Assembly (NCBI GenBank): GCA_947626685.1 | Contig: CANQTD010000012.1 | Coordinates: forward strand, 1-51,398 | DNA length: 51,398 bases | Direction: 5' to 3' | From: an uncultured Clostridia bacterium | GTDB lineage: Bacteria > Bacillota > Clostridia > Christensenellales > Borkfalkiaceae | In this document: positions 40,713 through 50,002 of the stretch, piece after piece | Layout: every line of letters starts with the position of its first letter | How positions within the stretch are numbered: position 1 is the stretch's first letter | Position numbers and translations under genes: made by a program | The notes under the pieces: model-generated | Database searches by the model: none | Seen by the model: only the letters and a program-made list of their open reading frames with translations | Told to the model about the DNA's origin: nothing

Positions 40713-42479
40713 TTACTTTCTGAACACCAATACGCTGAACGAATGGGGCGGCAGGACGGCCTCGCGGGGAGCCGTGGGCGCGACGTCTTTGGGGGCGATC
40801 GCGTCGGGCAGGAGATGGGTGTTGAAACTTGCGGGGTCCCCTTCGAGGCGGACGATCTGGTTGAGTTCGCCGAATCCGTCCCCCGCCTCCGCCTCGGCGG
40901 TCTCGTCCGTCCCGTTGACGATCTTCACGAATACGAAGTTCTCCCGCTCGCTTGCGGACGCGTACACCCCACCCATGTCCGAAGGAAGGGGGATCGTGAC
41001 GTCGCCCGTGTACAGGCTGAACAGCTTCGCGACATGGTAATTCGCCGTCGCGAACGCGCTCTTCCCGTCGAAGCGGATGAGTCCTGCGTCCCACATGTCG
41101 TACCCCGTGCGCGCGAACAGCGGGGCGTAGGAATAAAAATGAACGACGTCGGAATTTCGCTCGAGCTGCGTGAAAAGCGCGGCCTCTTGAAGCGCCTGCC
41201 CGAAGCTGTTCGCCCCGTGCGGGGAGGGCGCAACGGCGGGCGCTGCAACTTCCGCATACACGGCGCGCCCGTCCGGAACGGTCTCGCAACTTTCATCGTC
41301 TTTCTGCGGGGAAGCGGCAAGGCGCGCATAGGCGACGTCGCCCGCGTCCGGCGCGATGAGCATGATCTTGGGGTACTTTTCGCGGATACGCTCCCCGATG
41401 AAGGCGAGGCGTTCCGCGTCCTTTGAGGGGTCTCCCCCCTCGAGCGCGAGCATTTCGAGGGCGAAGGGCTCGGGATGGCCGAGTTCGGCGCGCAGTTTCC
41501 CCCACATCGTATCGGGGCCGCCGCCCGCAAATTCGATGAGATCGAGCGCGTCCTGAATGTACGTTTCGAGCTCTTGTTCGCCGGACGGGGTCTGCGAAAG
41601 GCCGCCCGCATAGAGCACGGGGAGCGGTTTGCACCCGAGATATTCCGCGAGGCGGAAAAATTCGTAACAGCCCACGCCGAGGCTCTGCCCGTAGTGAGAG
41701 AAATTATCCCCGCAGAGCGCCCAGCAGTTCCAATTCCTGCGGCGGCGTTCGCGTTGGCCGACGGAGTCCTTCCAGAGATACCTGTTCCCCTCTCCCCCGA
41801 CGACGCGGCCGCTCGGGAAGCGCAAAAAGCGCGGTTTGAGTTCCTTGACGAGGCGCACGAGATCGCGGCGGAACACGCCCAAGATCGCGTCCTGCGGCAT
41901 GACCGAGAAGTGATCGGCGTGTACCATGCCCGCGTTGAGCAGCGTAAAAGCAAAGTCTGCGGCGTCGGCGTCCGCCTTCGCTTTGAGGCGGACGGAATAC
42001 TTTCTCCACTTGCCGTCGGCGGCGATCTTCACCCGCTTCTCGCAGACGGCTTTCCCGTCTTTGTAGAAGCCGACGGCCGCTTTGCCGCGGTAGTCGTAGG
42101 CGCGCAACCAAAAGGTCGCCCTGTACTCCGCGCCCTTTGTGAGAAAGACGCCGTCGTACGCCTTGTTCTTCATGCCTGCGCCGCCCTCCGCCGCCGTGAG
42201 GCGCATGTAGTGCGGGTTTTCGGGAAAGAGCGGGCGGTCCGTCTTGATCTTCAGCACGGCGTTCGCGCCCTTCGGGTACGCTTCCCAGCCGTAGCCGCCG
42301 TCCTCGCGGACGGAGACGCCTTCCCCCTCGCGGGAGACGCTCTTCGCCTCGAAACTGCCGTTTTCGAGAAGCTCGGCGTAGACGCCGCCGTCGAGGGCGT
42401 AGTTGACGTCCTCGAGCGACAGCCCGAAACTGCCCGTTTTCGCGGGAGCGTCCTGTTGTCTTTCCAAAGTGATCTTCAT
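40713..42479 (-). CDS. GH51-like alpha-L-arabinofuranosidase homologue lacking the acid/base glutamate
   Basis: A 588-residue protein of the GH51 arabinofuranosidase group. The N-terminal V-N-Y-A-L-D-G-G-V-Y-A-E-L-L-E-N-G-S-F-E opening, a jelly-roll insert (about 60-190), the barrel block L-R-F-P-S-G-R-V-V-G and the late L-E-R-N-S-D-V-V-H-F-Y-S-Y-A-P-L-F-A block all fit. Where the family has I-E-I-G-N-E (acid/base Glu), this protein has L-A-L-E-G-G-D. The nucleophile region aligns as Y-A-E-V-A-A and keeps Glu. No signal peptide. It follows the Na/Pi symporter by 12 nt with its own ribosome site (AAGGGG). It may be inactive, a lectin-like protein, or use another residue. Confidence 0.82.
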   Translation of the reverse strand: MKITLERQQDAPAKTGSFGLSLEDVNYALDGGVYAELLENGSFEAKSVSREGEGVSVREDGGYGWEAYPKGANAVLKIKTDRPLFPENPHYMRLTAAEGGAGMKNKAYDGVFLTKGAEYRATFWLRAYDYRGKAAVGFYKDGKAVCEKRVKIAADGKWRKYSVRLKAKADADAADFAFTLLNAGMVHADHFSVMPQDAILGVFRRDLVRLVKELKPRFLRFPSGRVVGGEGNRYLWKDSVGQRERRRRNWNCWALCGDNFSHYGQSLGVGCYEFFRLAEYLGCKPLPVLYAGGLSQTPSGEQELETYIQDALDLIEFAGGGPDTMWGKLRAELGHPEPFALEMLALEGGDPSKDAERLAFIGERIREKYPKIMLIAPDAGDVAYARLAASPQKDDESCETVPDGRAVYAEVAAPAVAPSPHGANSFGQALQEAALFTQLERNSDVVHFYSYAPLFARTGYDMWDAGLIRFDGKSAFATANYHVAKLFSLYTGDVTIPLPSDMGGVYASASERENFVFVKIVNGTDETAEAEAGDGFGELNQIVRLEGDPASFNTHLLPDAIAPKDVAPTAPREAVLPPHSFSVLVFRK

Positions 42480-42491
42480 GGATTTGTCCCC

Positions 42492-44180
42492 TTATTCGAT
42501 GGAATGGGCGATGAACGTGATATGGTCGGCGGCGCGTTCGAGATTGCCGACGAGATTGATCACGACGCTCGAATTCTGCGGCTGGCACTTGCCCTCGTTC
42601 AGACGCTCGATGTGCTGGGCGATGAGGTCGCGGCGGTCGTTGTCGATGACGTCCTCGAGCGCGTCCACCTCTTTGAGCTTGGAGAGGTCTTTGAGCAGAT
42701 AGGTCGCAAGGGCGAGCTCGTAGAGCTTACCGAGCTGCCCGTACATCTCCGCGAGCATGGACAGAAATTCTTCGGAGAACACAAGTTCGTCGTCCACGGC
42801 CTGACGGGTGTATTTGGCGATATTGTCGGCAAGTTCGCCGAGGCGCATGATGTCGTTGAGGACATAGTGCAGGTTGGAGACCGTCTTTTCGTCCTCGAGC
42901 ACGAGGCTTTCGCCCGACAGCTTGACGAGATAGGCGACGCCGAGCTTATCCGCCTGCAAGAGCTCCGCGTTGTGGGCGTCCACCGTCTTTGCCGCCGCCG
43001 TGTCCTTTTCCAAAAAGGCGCGGAAAGAGAGATCGAGCGTGTCCATCGCGTAGGAGAACATTTTGCCCGTCTGCCTGTAAATGTAGCCGAGCGCGACGGA
43101 AGGACTGCGCAAAAGTCGCTCGTCGAGCTCGCCGAAAATCGAAGCGCGCTCCTTCTTCTCCTTTCCCTTGCGCTCGGGGACAATGTGCTCCGCGAGCCAG
43201 ACGAAGCCCTTCACGAAGGGCAAAAAGAGAAGCGCGTTCACGACGTTGAAGAGCGTGTGGAAGGTCGCGATCTGCAAGGTCGGACCCAGCCCTTCCTTGC
43301 CGAAAACGGCTATGTCGGAGGGGAAGATACCCGCGAGTACCGTGTCGGCGAATCCCCTCCACGCCAGCAAAAATACGGTGAAAATGACCGCGCCGAAGAG
43401 GTTGAACAAGAAGTGGATGAGCGCGGCGCGCTTGGCGTTCGTGCTCGCCCCGAGCGAGGAGATGAGCGCGGTGACGCAAGTGCCGATATTCGAGCCGATG
43501 ATAATGTAGAGAGGCGCATTGCCGCCGCCCCCGATGACCATGCCGAGGCTTGCCATCGTGATGATGACGGCATTCACCGCCGTAGAGCTCTGGACGAGCG
43601 CGGTGATGACGACGCCGAGCAGAAGGAGCAGGAAGGGATTGCCGATCTTGCCGAGGATGAGGGAAACGGCGTTGAACGCCTCCGACCCCTCCTCGAACGT
43701 GAGCGCGCCCGACATGAGTTTGAGCCCGACGAAGATGAGCCCGAAGGACGCGATCACGTTGCCGACCGACTGCATGCGTTCGTTCTTGGCGAACATGGTG
43801 AGGAACACGCCGACGGCGGCGAGGGCAAGAAAGAATACGGTGATGTCCGAGCCCGCGAGCGCGATCACCCATGCGTTGAGCGTCGTACCGATATTGGCTC
43901 CCATGATGATCGCCGTCGCCTGAAAGAGGGTCATGACCCCCGCGTTGACGAGGCCGACGACCATGACCGTCGTAAAGGCGGAACTCTGCCCGAGAATGGT
44001 CATTGCCGTGCCGATCCCGACGCCCGCAAAACGGTTCTTCGCCGTCTTGTTGAGCATGTTGCGGAGCTTGGTATGGGCGAGACGGGTCATGTTCTCGGAG
44101 AGCATCTTCATTCCGATGAGGAATGTCCCGACGCCCCCGAGGATCTGCATGACGATCGTGATGATTTCGAAAGTCCCCAT
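42492..44180 (-). CDS. Na+/phosphate cotransporter (NptA/YjbB family) with PhoU-like domain
   Basis: A 562-residue transporter. The membrane part (about 1-320) has two inverted repeats with the hallmark Q-S-S motifs, G-Q-S-S-A-F-T-T (near 64) and V-Q-S-S-T-A-V-N (near 190). The cytoplasmic C-terminus (about 340-560) is helical and PhoU-like, as in most bacterial Na/Pi symporters. It imports or exports phosphate with sodium. The ribosome site is a G-rich AAAGGGG before ATG 44180. Co-transcribed with the GH51-like gene. Confidence 0.93.
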   Translation of the reverse strand: MGTFEIITIVMQILGGVGTFLIGMKMLSENMTRLAHTKLRNMLNKTAKNRFAGVGIGTAMTILGQSSAFTTVMVVGLVNAGVMTLFQATAIIMGANIGTTLNAWVIALAGSDITVFFLALAAVGVFLTMFAKNERMQSVGNVIASFGLIFVGLKLMSGALTFEEGSEAFNAVSLILGKIGNPFLLLLLGVVITALVQSSTAVNAVIITMASLGMVIGGGGNAPLYIIIGSNIGTCVTALISSLGASTNAKRAALIHFLFNLFGAVIFTVFLLAWRGFADTVLAGIFPSDIAVFGKEGLGPTLQIATFHTLFNVVNALLFLPFVKGFVWLAEHIVPERKGKEKKERASIFGELDERLLRSPSVALGYIYRQTGKMFSYAMDTLDLSFRAFLEKDTAAAKTVDAHNAELLQADKLGVAYLVKLSGESLVLEDEKTVSNLHYVLNDIMRLGELADNIAKYTRQAVDDELVFSEEFLSMLAEMYGQLGKLYELALATYLLKDLSKLKEVDALEDVIDNDRRDLIAQHIERLNEGKCQPQNSSVVINLVGNLERAADHITFIAHSIE

Positions 44181-44203
44181 AGTCCCCCCCTTTCTACCGT
44201 CTT

Positions 44204-44233
44204 ATTATAACAGGGCGCGCGGAGATTTGTCAC
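44204..44233 (-). promoter_or_regulatory. Promoter of the Na/Pi cotransporter
   Basis: GTGACA (44228-44233), an 18-nt spacer and TATAAT (44204-44209). Confidence 0.65.
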
Positions 44234-44301
44234 GCATTTTTTACCAACTTTATCAGATTTCTCCGAAATGTGAAAAAGTTGCAAAAGCGCGCCGCGGCGG
44301 T

Positions 44302-45138
44302 TCAGACGGTGAACACGGGCAAAACCGCGCCGTTGTGCGTCGTTTGGATATAGTCGTACACCCTCTGCGTCGTGAGGGCCGCGAGCAAAACTTTCGTCTT
44401 TTCGTTCTCTTCGCAACCCCTTCTCACCGCAACGATGTTGGCATACAGCTGTGCGGCGTCGCCTTCGGCGCTCTCCACCGCGAGGGCTTGGGTGACGTCG
44501 AGCCCCGCCGCGAGCGCGTAGTTGCCGTTGATGACGGCGATCGTTCCCGCGGACGACTCGGAAAGGTGCATGGAGACGGTGGCCGCCTCGACGGGTTCCA
44601 CCTTGTTGCCGTTGAGCTCCGCAATGTCGTTCACCGTGAGGTTCTTCTCGGGCGTCGCGTCCGCATTGAGGGAAATGTAGCCGTTCTCCTGCAATACGAA
44701 GAGCGCGCGGGTGAGATTGGAGCCGTCGTTGGGCACGAGAATGGTGCGCCCCGTCTTATTTTGCGCAAAATCCTCCTCCGTCACGCCTTTTCCGTAGACG
44801 CCGAGGGGCTCGTAGTGGATCTTGCCCGCCGAGACGAGATCGGTGTGATAGTCGGCGTTGAAGGTATCGAGATAGGGCGTGTGCTGGAAGTAGTTGGCGT
44901 CGAGACTGCCCTCTTCGAGCGCGGTGTTGGGGGTAATGTAGTCCTCAAAGACTTTGATCTCGAGCTTGTAGCCCGCGGCTTCCACGTCCTCGCGCGCAAT
45001 GGCGAGGATCTCGGCATGCGGGGTGGAGCTGGCGCCGACGACGATGGTCGTTGCGGAAGGGCCCGTGCAGCCCGCAAAGGGGCACGCAAAGGCGAGGGTG
45101 AGTGCGCAGAGCGCAAGGTTCGCAAACAGTTTTTTCAT
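44302..45138 (-). CDS. metQ: Methionine ABC transporter substrate-binding lipoprotein
   Basis: A 278-residue NlpA/MetQ lipoprotein. The signal peptide ends in F-A-G-C (Cys24 lipidated). The mature protein shows V-V-G-A-S-S-T-P-H-A-E-I-L, F-E-D-Y-I-T-P-N-T-A-L and L-D-A-N-Y-F-Q-H-T-P-Y-L, typical of MetQ. It captures methionine outside the cell and feeds MetI/MetN. AAGGAG precedes ATG 45138, 19 nt after metI. Confidence 0.94.
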   Translation of the reverse strand: MKKLFANLALCALTLAFACPFAGCTGPSATTIVVGASSTPHAEILAIAREDVEAAGYKLEIKVFEDYITPNTALEEGSLDANYFQHTPYLDTFNADYHTDLVSAGKIHYEPLGVYGKGVTEEDFAQNKTGRTILVPNDGSNLTRALFVLQENGYISLNADATPEKNLTVNDIAELNGNKVEPVEAATVSMHLSESSAGTIAVINGNYALAAGLDVTQALAVESAEGDAAQLYANIVAVRRGCEENEKTKVLLAALTTQRVYDYIQTTHNGAVLPVFTV

Positions 45139-45157
45139 AAAAACACTCCTTAAAAAA

Positions 45158-45856
45158 TTATTTCGTTCTGATTTTTTTCGCCCGCGGGGGAATGCGTCTG
45201 TCGGTGCGGCGGGCGATCCACATGCCGAGTTCCTGCACGACCTGCACGATGAGCACGGTGATCGCGACGCACAGCCAGATGACGTCCTGCGCGTTGGAGG
45301 GGCGCGCCTGCGTGACGGCGAGCGTCCCCAGCCCGCCCGCCGCGATCGTGCCCGCCATCGCGGAGTAGCCGAGCACGGTCACGGTGGAAATGACCGCTCC
45401 CACGATCAGCGAGGGCTTCGCCTCGGGCAGATACACCTTCCATACGATCGCAAAGACGCCCGCCCCCATCGAACGGGCAGCCTCGACGACGCCCCTGTCC
45501 ACCTCTTTGAGGGCGGACTCCGCCATGCGCGCGATATAGGGCGCGGCCGCGACCACGAGCATGACGATCATCGCGCCGTTGCCGATGCTCGTTCCGATGA
45601 GCGCGCGGGAAAACGGGATAAGCGCGACCATCAGGATGATGAACGGGATGCTGCGCAAGATATTGACCGCCGCGCCGAGGAGCTTGTTCAGCCACACGAC
45701 GGGGCGCACGCCGTCTTTGTCGGTGACGCAGAGCAGAATCCCGACGGGAAGCCCGATCAGATAGGCGATCGCGGTGGAGATCGCCGTCATGTAGACCGTC
45801 TCCCATGCGGCGAGGGCGAATCCCTCGAAGCCGAGCTGGATAAAGAGTTTGCTCAT
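45158..45856 (-). CDS. metI: Methionine ABC transporter permease
   Basis: A 232-residue permease with five TM helices and the EAA loop (E-A-A-R-S-M-G-A-G near 132-140) that contacts MetN. A basic tail follows the last helix. ATG 45856 is chosen from the family start and GGGAGG; it lies 1 nt after the metN stop, so the genes are coupled. Confidence 0.94.
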   Translation of the reverse strand: MSKLFIQLGFEGFALAAWETVYMTAISTAIAYLIGLPVGILLCVTDKDGVRPVVWLNKLLGAAVNILRSIPFIILMVALIPFSRALIGTSIGNGAMIVMLVVAAAPYIARMAESALKEVDRGVVEAARSMGAGVFAIVWKVYLPEAKPSLIVGAVISTVTVLGYSAMAGTIAAGGLGTLAVTQARPSNAQDVIWLCVAITVLIVQVVQELGMWIARRTDRRIPPRAKKIRTK

Positions 45857-45857
45857 C

Positions 45858-46838
45858 TCAGACCTCCCTGTAAAGAACGTTTCTTTCCGCAAGATGCCGC
45901 TTGACGAGCTCGGCCTGCCCCTCGTCGTCGGGGAGGGTGATGACCATGTGCCCGTAGGCCTTGCCGTCGATATTTTTTGCGTCGGCATAGAGAATGTTCA
46001 CCGCGATGCCGAGGCGGAGCGCGAGACCCGCGATGACGGGCTCGGTCACGCCGTCGAACACGAGGCGGAGCTTCTTCCCGCCGTTGCCCTCGATGGAGCG
46101 GATGAGCCCCGGAATGATGAGTTCGCGCGCGATCTCCGACTGCGGGAAGGAGAACACGTCTGCGACTTTGCCCTCCTCGGCGATGCGGCTTCTGTCGAGC
46201 ACGGCGACGTCCGTACAGATACTCTCCACCACCTTCATTTCATGGGTGATGACCACAATGGTGACACCCATGTCGCGGTTGATGCGCTTCAAAAGCTCCA
46301 AAATGGACGCCGTGGTGTTGGGGTCGAGCGCGCTCGTCGCCTCGTCGCAGAGGAGATATTTGGGATTCGTCGCGAGGGCGCGGGCGATGGCGACCCGCTG
46401 TTTCTGTCCGCCCGAGAGCTGCGAGGGATACGCCTTCGCCTTGTCCGAGAGCCCCACGAGGTCGAGCAGTTCCCGCACCCGCTCCTGCGCCTGTGCCCTT
46501 TTCGTATGGGAGAGTTCGAGCGGGAAACGCACGTTCCCCTCCACCGTGCGCTGTTCGAGGAGGTTGAAGCTCTGGAAGATCATGCCGATCCCCCTCCTGA
46601 TCTCGAGCAGCCGCTTCTTCCTGACCGCGGTGAGGTCCTCGCCGTCGATGATCACCTGCCCCGAAGTCGGCCTCTCCAACAGATTGATGCACCTTACGAG
46701 GGTGCTCTTCCCCGCCCCCGAGAGCCCGATGACGCCGTAGATCGCGCCGTCCTTTACCGTGAGGTCGATCTCGTGCAGGGCTTCGAGCGGGCCGCGCGCG
46801 GTGGCATACACTTTGCTGAGTTTTTTCAGTTCGATCAT
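45858..46838 (-). CDS. metN: Methionine ABC transporter ATP-binding protein
   Basis: A 326-residue ATPase. Walker A G-L-S-G-A-G-K-S-T (near 38-46), signature L-S-G-G-Q-K-Q-R, Walker B L-L-C-D-E-A-T-S and switch His in V-I-T-H-E are all intact. The C-terminal NIL domain (about 250-326) is the methionine-sensing domain that inhibits transport when Met is high. ATG 46838 follows AAAGGAGCG. First structural gene of metNIQ, behind a structured leader that contains a short Met-rich ORF and a terminator. Confidence 0.96.
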   Translation of the reverse strand: MIELKKLSKVYATARGPLEALHEIDLTVKDGAIYGVIGLSGAGKSTLVRCINLLERPTSGQVIIDGEDLTAVRKKRLLEIRRGIGMIFQSFNLLEQRTVEGNVRFPLELSHTKRAQAQERVRELLDLVGLSDKAKAYPSQLSGGQKQRVAIARALATNPKYLLCDEATSALDPNTTASILELLKRINRDMGVTIVVITHEMKVVESICTDVAVLDRSRIAEEGKVADVFSFPQSEIARELIIPGLIRSIEGNGGKKLRLVFDGVTEPVIAGLALRLGIAVNILYADAKNIDGKAYGHMVITLPDDEGQAELVKRHLAERNVLYREV

Positions 46839-46881
46839 GTTCGCTCCTTTTACGGTCTTTGGGACAAAATAAAAACAAAAT

Positions 46882-46915
46882 AAAAACGCCCGGGAAAACA
46901 AACGTTACCCGAGCG
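46882..46915 (-). terminator. Candidate attenuator terminator in the metNIQ leader
   Basis: CGCTCGGG (46908-46915) pairs with CCCGGGCG (46887-46894), one G-U, followed by TTTTT on the minus strand; it lies about 45 nt upstream of metN. Its 5' arm can instead pair with an upstream segment (46972-46979). Confidence 0.7.
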
Positions 46916-46940
46916 AAAAAGAATACGCGGTTCCCTGTTT

Positions 46941-47021
46941 TTAAGACACGGCAGACCGCCCGCACTTTTCAGCCCGGGTCGATAGCATTCGCATCATTCG
47001 GTTGCCGTCTATAAAGCGCAT
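46941..47021 (-). CDS. Met-rich leader peptide of metNIQ (26 aa)
   Basis: An ORF of 27 codons with an ideal ribosome site (AAAGGAG, 47028-47034, six nt before ATG 47021). It reads Met-Arg-Phe-Ile-Asp-Gly-Asn-Arg-Met-Met-Arg-Met and ends at TAA 46941. Four of the first 12 residues are Met. It sits in the 5' leader between the promoter (47057-47086) and the terminator (46882-46915). The position, Met codons and competing hairpins resemble classical amino-acid attenuators, so it is read as a regulatory uORF rather than a functional protein. Confidence 0.55.
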   Translation of the reverse strand: MRFIDGNRMMRMLSTRAEKCGRSAVS

Positions 47022-47056
47022 GGCCGTCTCCTTTCCGCTTATCGCGGTTTGAGGGA

Positions 47057-47086
47057 AGTGTATCATATCACGCTCCCCTTTGTCAA
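47057..47086 (-). promoter_or_regulatory. Promoter of metNIQ and its leader
   Basis: TTGACA (47081-47086), an 18-nt spacer and TACACT (47057-47062); the leader to metN is about 210 nt. Confidence 0.65.
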
Positions 47087-47130
47087 GCGTTTTTTTTGCT
47101 TTTTTGCGAAATTTGCGGTGATCTTTCCCG

Positions 47131-47159
47131 TTGCATTTTCCCCTTCCCTATGCTATAAT
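47131..47159 (+). promoter_or_regulatory. Promoter of rarA
   Basis: TTGCAT (47131-47136), a 17-nt spacer and TATAAT (47154-47159). With the metNIQ promoter it fills the 356-bp divergent interval. Confidence 0.85.
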
Positions 47160-47194
47160 TGGGGCGTGACCCCGCACAAGGAGGGCAAAAAAAC

Positions 47195-48526
<1,332 letters not shown>

Positions 48527-48529
48527 CCA

Positions 48530-48551
48530 AAAACGGGCATACCGTGTCCGA
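48530..48551 (+). repeat. Dispersed motif GGGCATACCRTGTCCGA, copy 3
   Basis: Intergenic copy 3 nt after rarA, preceded by AAAAC. It matches copy 2 at 21 of 22 positions. Confidence 0.5.
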
Positions 48552-48563
48552 AACAGAGTATAT

Positions 48564-48603
48564 AAAAAGCGCGCCCGCTTCCCCTTTGAGGAAGCGGGCG
48601 CGC
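48564..48603 (-). terminator. Intrinsic terminator of nadE
   Basis: A 14-bp stem (48569-48582 with 48590-48603), 7-nt loop, then five T on the minus strand. It probably also limits rarA transcripts. Confidence 0.9.
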
Positions 48604-48614
48604 CGCGAATTTGC

Positions 48615-49349
48615 CTATTTTCTGAACATCGGCATGGGGCTGATCTTGTGCAGGTTCGCCGCGTGGAGACGGTCGATCTTCTCCTTGACCGCGGGGTCGT
48701 CGATCTCCCCCGTCTCGATATAGCGGTCGAGAACGGCGTAGGTGAAGCCGAGATTGTCCTCGTCCGTCTTGCCCGAGAGCCCGTCCTCGGGCGCCTTTTC
48801 GATAAATTTTTTGGGAAGGCCGAGCTCATAGCCGAGCGCTTTGACCTCTTTGACGAGAAGATCGCTCAACGGGCTGAAATCGCCCGCGCTGTCGCCGAAC
48901 TTCGTGGAATAGCCGACGTAATCCTCCGACCGGTTGCAGGTGTTCGCGACGCGGCCGCCCATGAGCGCGGCGATCCCGTAGAGCACCGTCATGCGCACCC
49001 GCGCGGGGGTGTTGGACGTGTAGAGCTTGTTCGCGCGGAGCTCCTCTTCGGACATGCCCCCCTCGGAGATGGCTTTGAGGACGCTCTCGCAGGGTTCTTT
49101 GATATTGACGACGATGTGCCGTATCCCGAGAAATTCGACGAGTTCGTGGGAGACGCCGATGTCGTGCTGGACGCCCTGCGGCATCAGAACGCCCACGACG
49201 CGCTCCTTGCCCAACGCCTCCGCGAGGAGCGCGGCGCAGACGGAGGAATCCTTCCCTCCCGAAATGCCGATCACGGCGCAGCACCCCTTGCCGTTTTTCT
49301 CGAACCAATCCCTGATCCACGCGACGACGCGCGCTCTCAATTCTTTCAT
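48615..49349 (-). CDS. nadE: NAD+ synthetase, ammonia-dependent
   Basis: A 244-residue N-type ATP pyrophosphatase that amidates nicotinate adenine dinucleotide. The P-loop is S-G-G-K-D-S (30-35); T-C-N-R-S-E-D-Y-V-G-Y-S-T-K-F-G-D and the P-E-D-G-L-S-G-K-T-D-E-D block bind substrate and metal. There is no glutaminase domain, so free NH3 is used. AAAGGAGG precedes ATG 49349. It lies 78 nt after the TIGR04076 gene and is probably co-transcribed. A tandem TTTGGAACC repeat sits just upstream. Confidence 0.96.
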   Translation of the reverse strand: MKELRARVVAWIRDWFEKNGKGCCAVIGISGGKDSSVCAALLAEALGKERVVGVLMPQGVQHDIGVSHELVEFLGIRHIVVNIKEPCESVLKAISEGGMSEEELRANKLYTSNTPARVRMTVLYGIAALMGGRVANTCNRSEDYVGYSTKFGDSAGDFSPLSDLLVKEVKALGYELGLPKKFIEKAPEDGLSGKTDEDNLGFTYAVLDRYIETGEIDDPAVKEKIDRLHAANLHKISPMPMFRK

Positions 49350-49427
49350 GACATTGCCTCCTTTGCTTCGGTCTGTCCTGTTTTTGGAACCTTTGGAACC
49401 TGTTTTGCGTACATGGGGTGCGGTTTT

Positions 49428-49748
49428 CTACATTCGGTCGGCGTCCTCTTCGAGCGTTTCGAGCAGAAAACTGACGGGGCGGAAGCCGTCGTTGCACGAG
49501 ATCATGGCGGATCTCTTGTTCTTCATCCAGCCGTCGTAGAGATCTTCGCCGCCGTGGGAAAGCGCCATGACGAACGGCGAGACGGTCTCCCACGCGCTGC
49601 CGCAGAAACCTGCGGGTCTCTCCCAGCCGTTCGCGACGAACGTCTGCCCCTCCCGCATGTCGCAGGGGTGGGGAATGGGATTTTCGTACTTTTCGATGAG
49701 GTCATCGTAGCGCGCCGTCCTCATGACGGTGATCTTCACCTTCTTCAT
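49428..49748 (-). CDS. TIGR04076 family protein
   Basis: A 106-residue small soluble protein matching the TIGR04076 pattern: an opening K-V-K-I-T-V, a central C-D-M-R-E-G-Q-x-F and C-G-S-A-W segment, and a terminal I-S-C-N-D-G-F-R-P-V-S-F. It has four cysteines and no known function. GGAGGGC precedes ATG 49748, with a promoter at 49766-49794. It is probably co-transcribed with nadE. Confidence 0.85.
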   Translation of the reverse strand: MKKVKITVMRTARYDDLIEKYENPIPHPCDMREGQTFVANGWERPAGFCGSAWETVSPFVMALSHGGEDLYDGWMKNKRSAMISCNDGFRPVSFLLETLEEDADRM

Positions 49749-49765
49749 GCTGCCCTCCGTTCCCG

Positions 49766-49794
49766 ATTATAGCATATCGGCGGCAAAAAATCAA
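49766..49794 (-). promoter_or_regulatory. Promoter of the TIGR04076-nadE unit
   Basis: TTGATT (49789-49794), a 17-nt spacer and TATAAT (49766-49771). Confidence 0.8.
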
Positions 49795-49854
49795 CGACGG
49801 AGCGCATTTTTTTCGTCTTTCCCGAAAACAAAAAGAGAACGGTGCGAAAAACCC

Positions 49855-49883
49855 TTGACTTGTTCCCCGAAATTTAGTACAAT
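49855..49883 (+). promoter_or_regulatory. Promoter of the queuosine-precursor transporter
   Basis: TTGACT (49855-49860), a 17-nt spacer and TACAAT (49878-49883); transcription should start near 49890, just before the riboswitch. Confidence 0.82.
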
Positions 49884-49901
49884 ACGATTGCCGCGATGCG
49901 G

Positions 49902-49943
49902 AGACAGTTCGTGACCATCCTGTCTATAAACAAAACTATGGAA
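49902..49943 (+). ncRNA. preQ1-I riboswitch
   Basis: Stem AGACAG/CTGTCT (49902-49907 with 49920-49925) encloses a loop starting TTCGTGACC, followed by an A-rich tail (49926-49937) and ATGG (49938-49941), which can pair with CCAT in the loop (49915-49918). This is the H-type pseudoknot of class I preQ1 aptamers. The regulated gene is a queuosine-precursor transporter, which fits the ligand. Confidence 0.85.
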
Positions 49944-49947
49944 GGAT

Positions 49948-49967
49948 GGGCGCAATGCGCCCTTTTT
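49948..49967 (+). terminator. Riboswitch-controlled terminator
   Basis: GGGCGC-AAT-GCGCCC followed by five T. GGATGG (49944-49949) at its base can instead pair with CCATCC (49915-49920), giving an antiterminator that preQ1 binding would disrupt. Confidence 0.88.
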
Positions 49968-50002
49968 GTTTTGCTTCCGCGCGGCAAACGGAGGCTGCTG
50001 TT

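Noticed and set aside
41475..44210. 911-codon plus-strand frame opposite the GH51-like and Na/Pi genes
   Set aside because: Spans two well-supported genes on the other strand and has no domain or ribosome site.
46839..47056. T-box riboswitch for metNIQ
   Set aside because: AGGGAACCGCG at 46926-46936 recalls the T-box, but the TGGN tRNA-acceptor bulge is missing and no stem I specifier loop could be drawn.
46839..47056. SAM-I (S-box) riboswitch for metNIQ
   Set aside because: Only a GGCAACC stretch matches; the rest of the conserved core is absent by eye. A covariance search would settle this.
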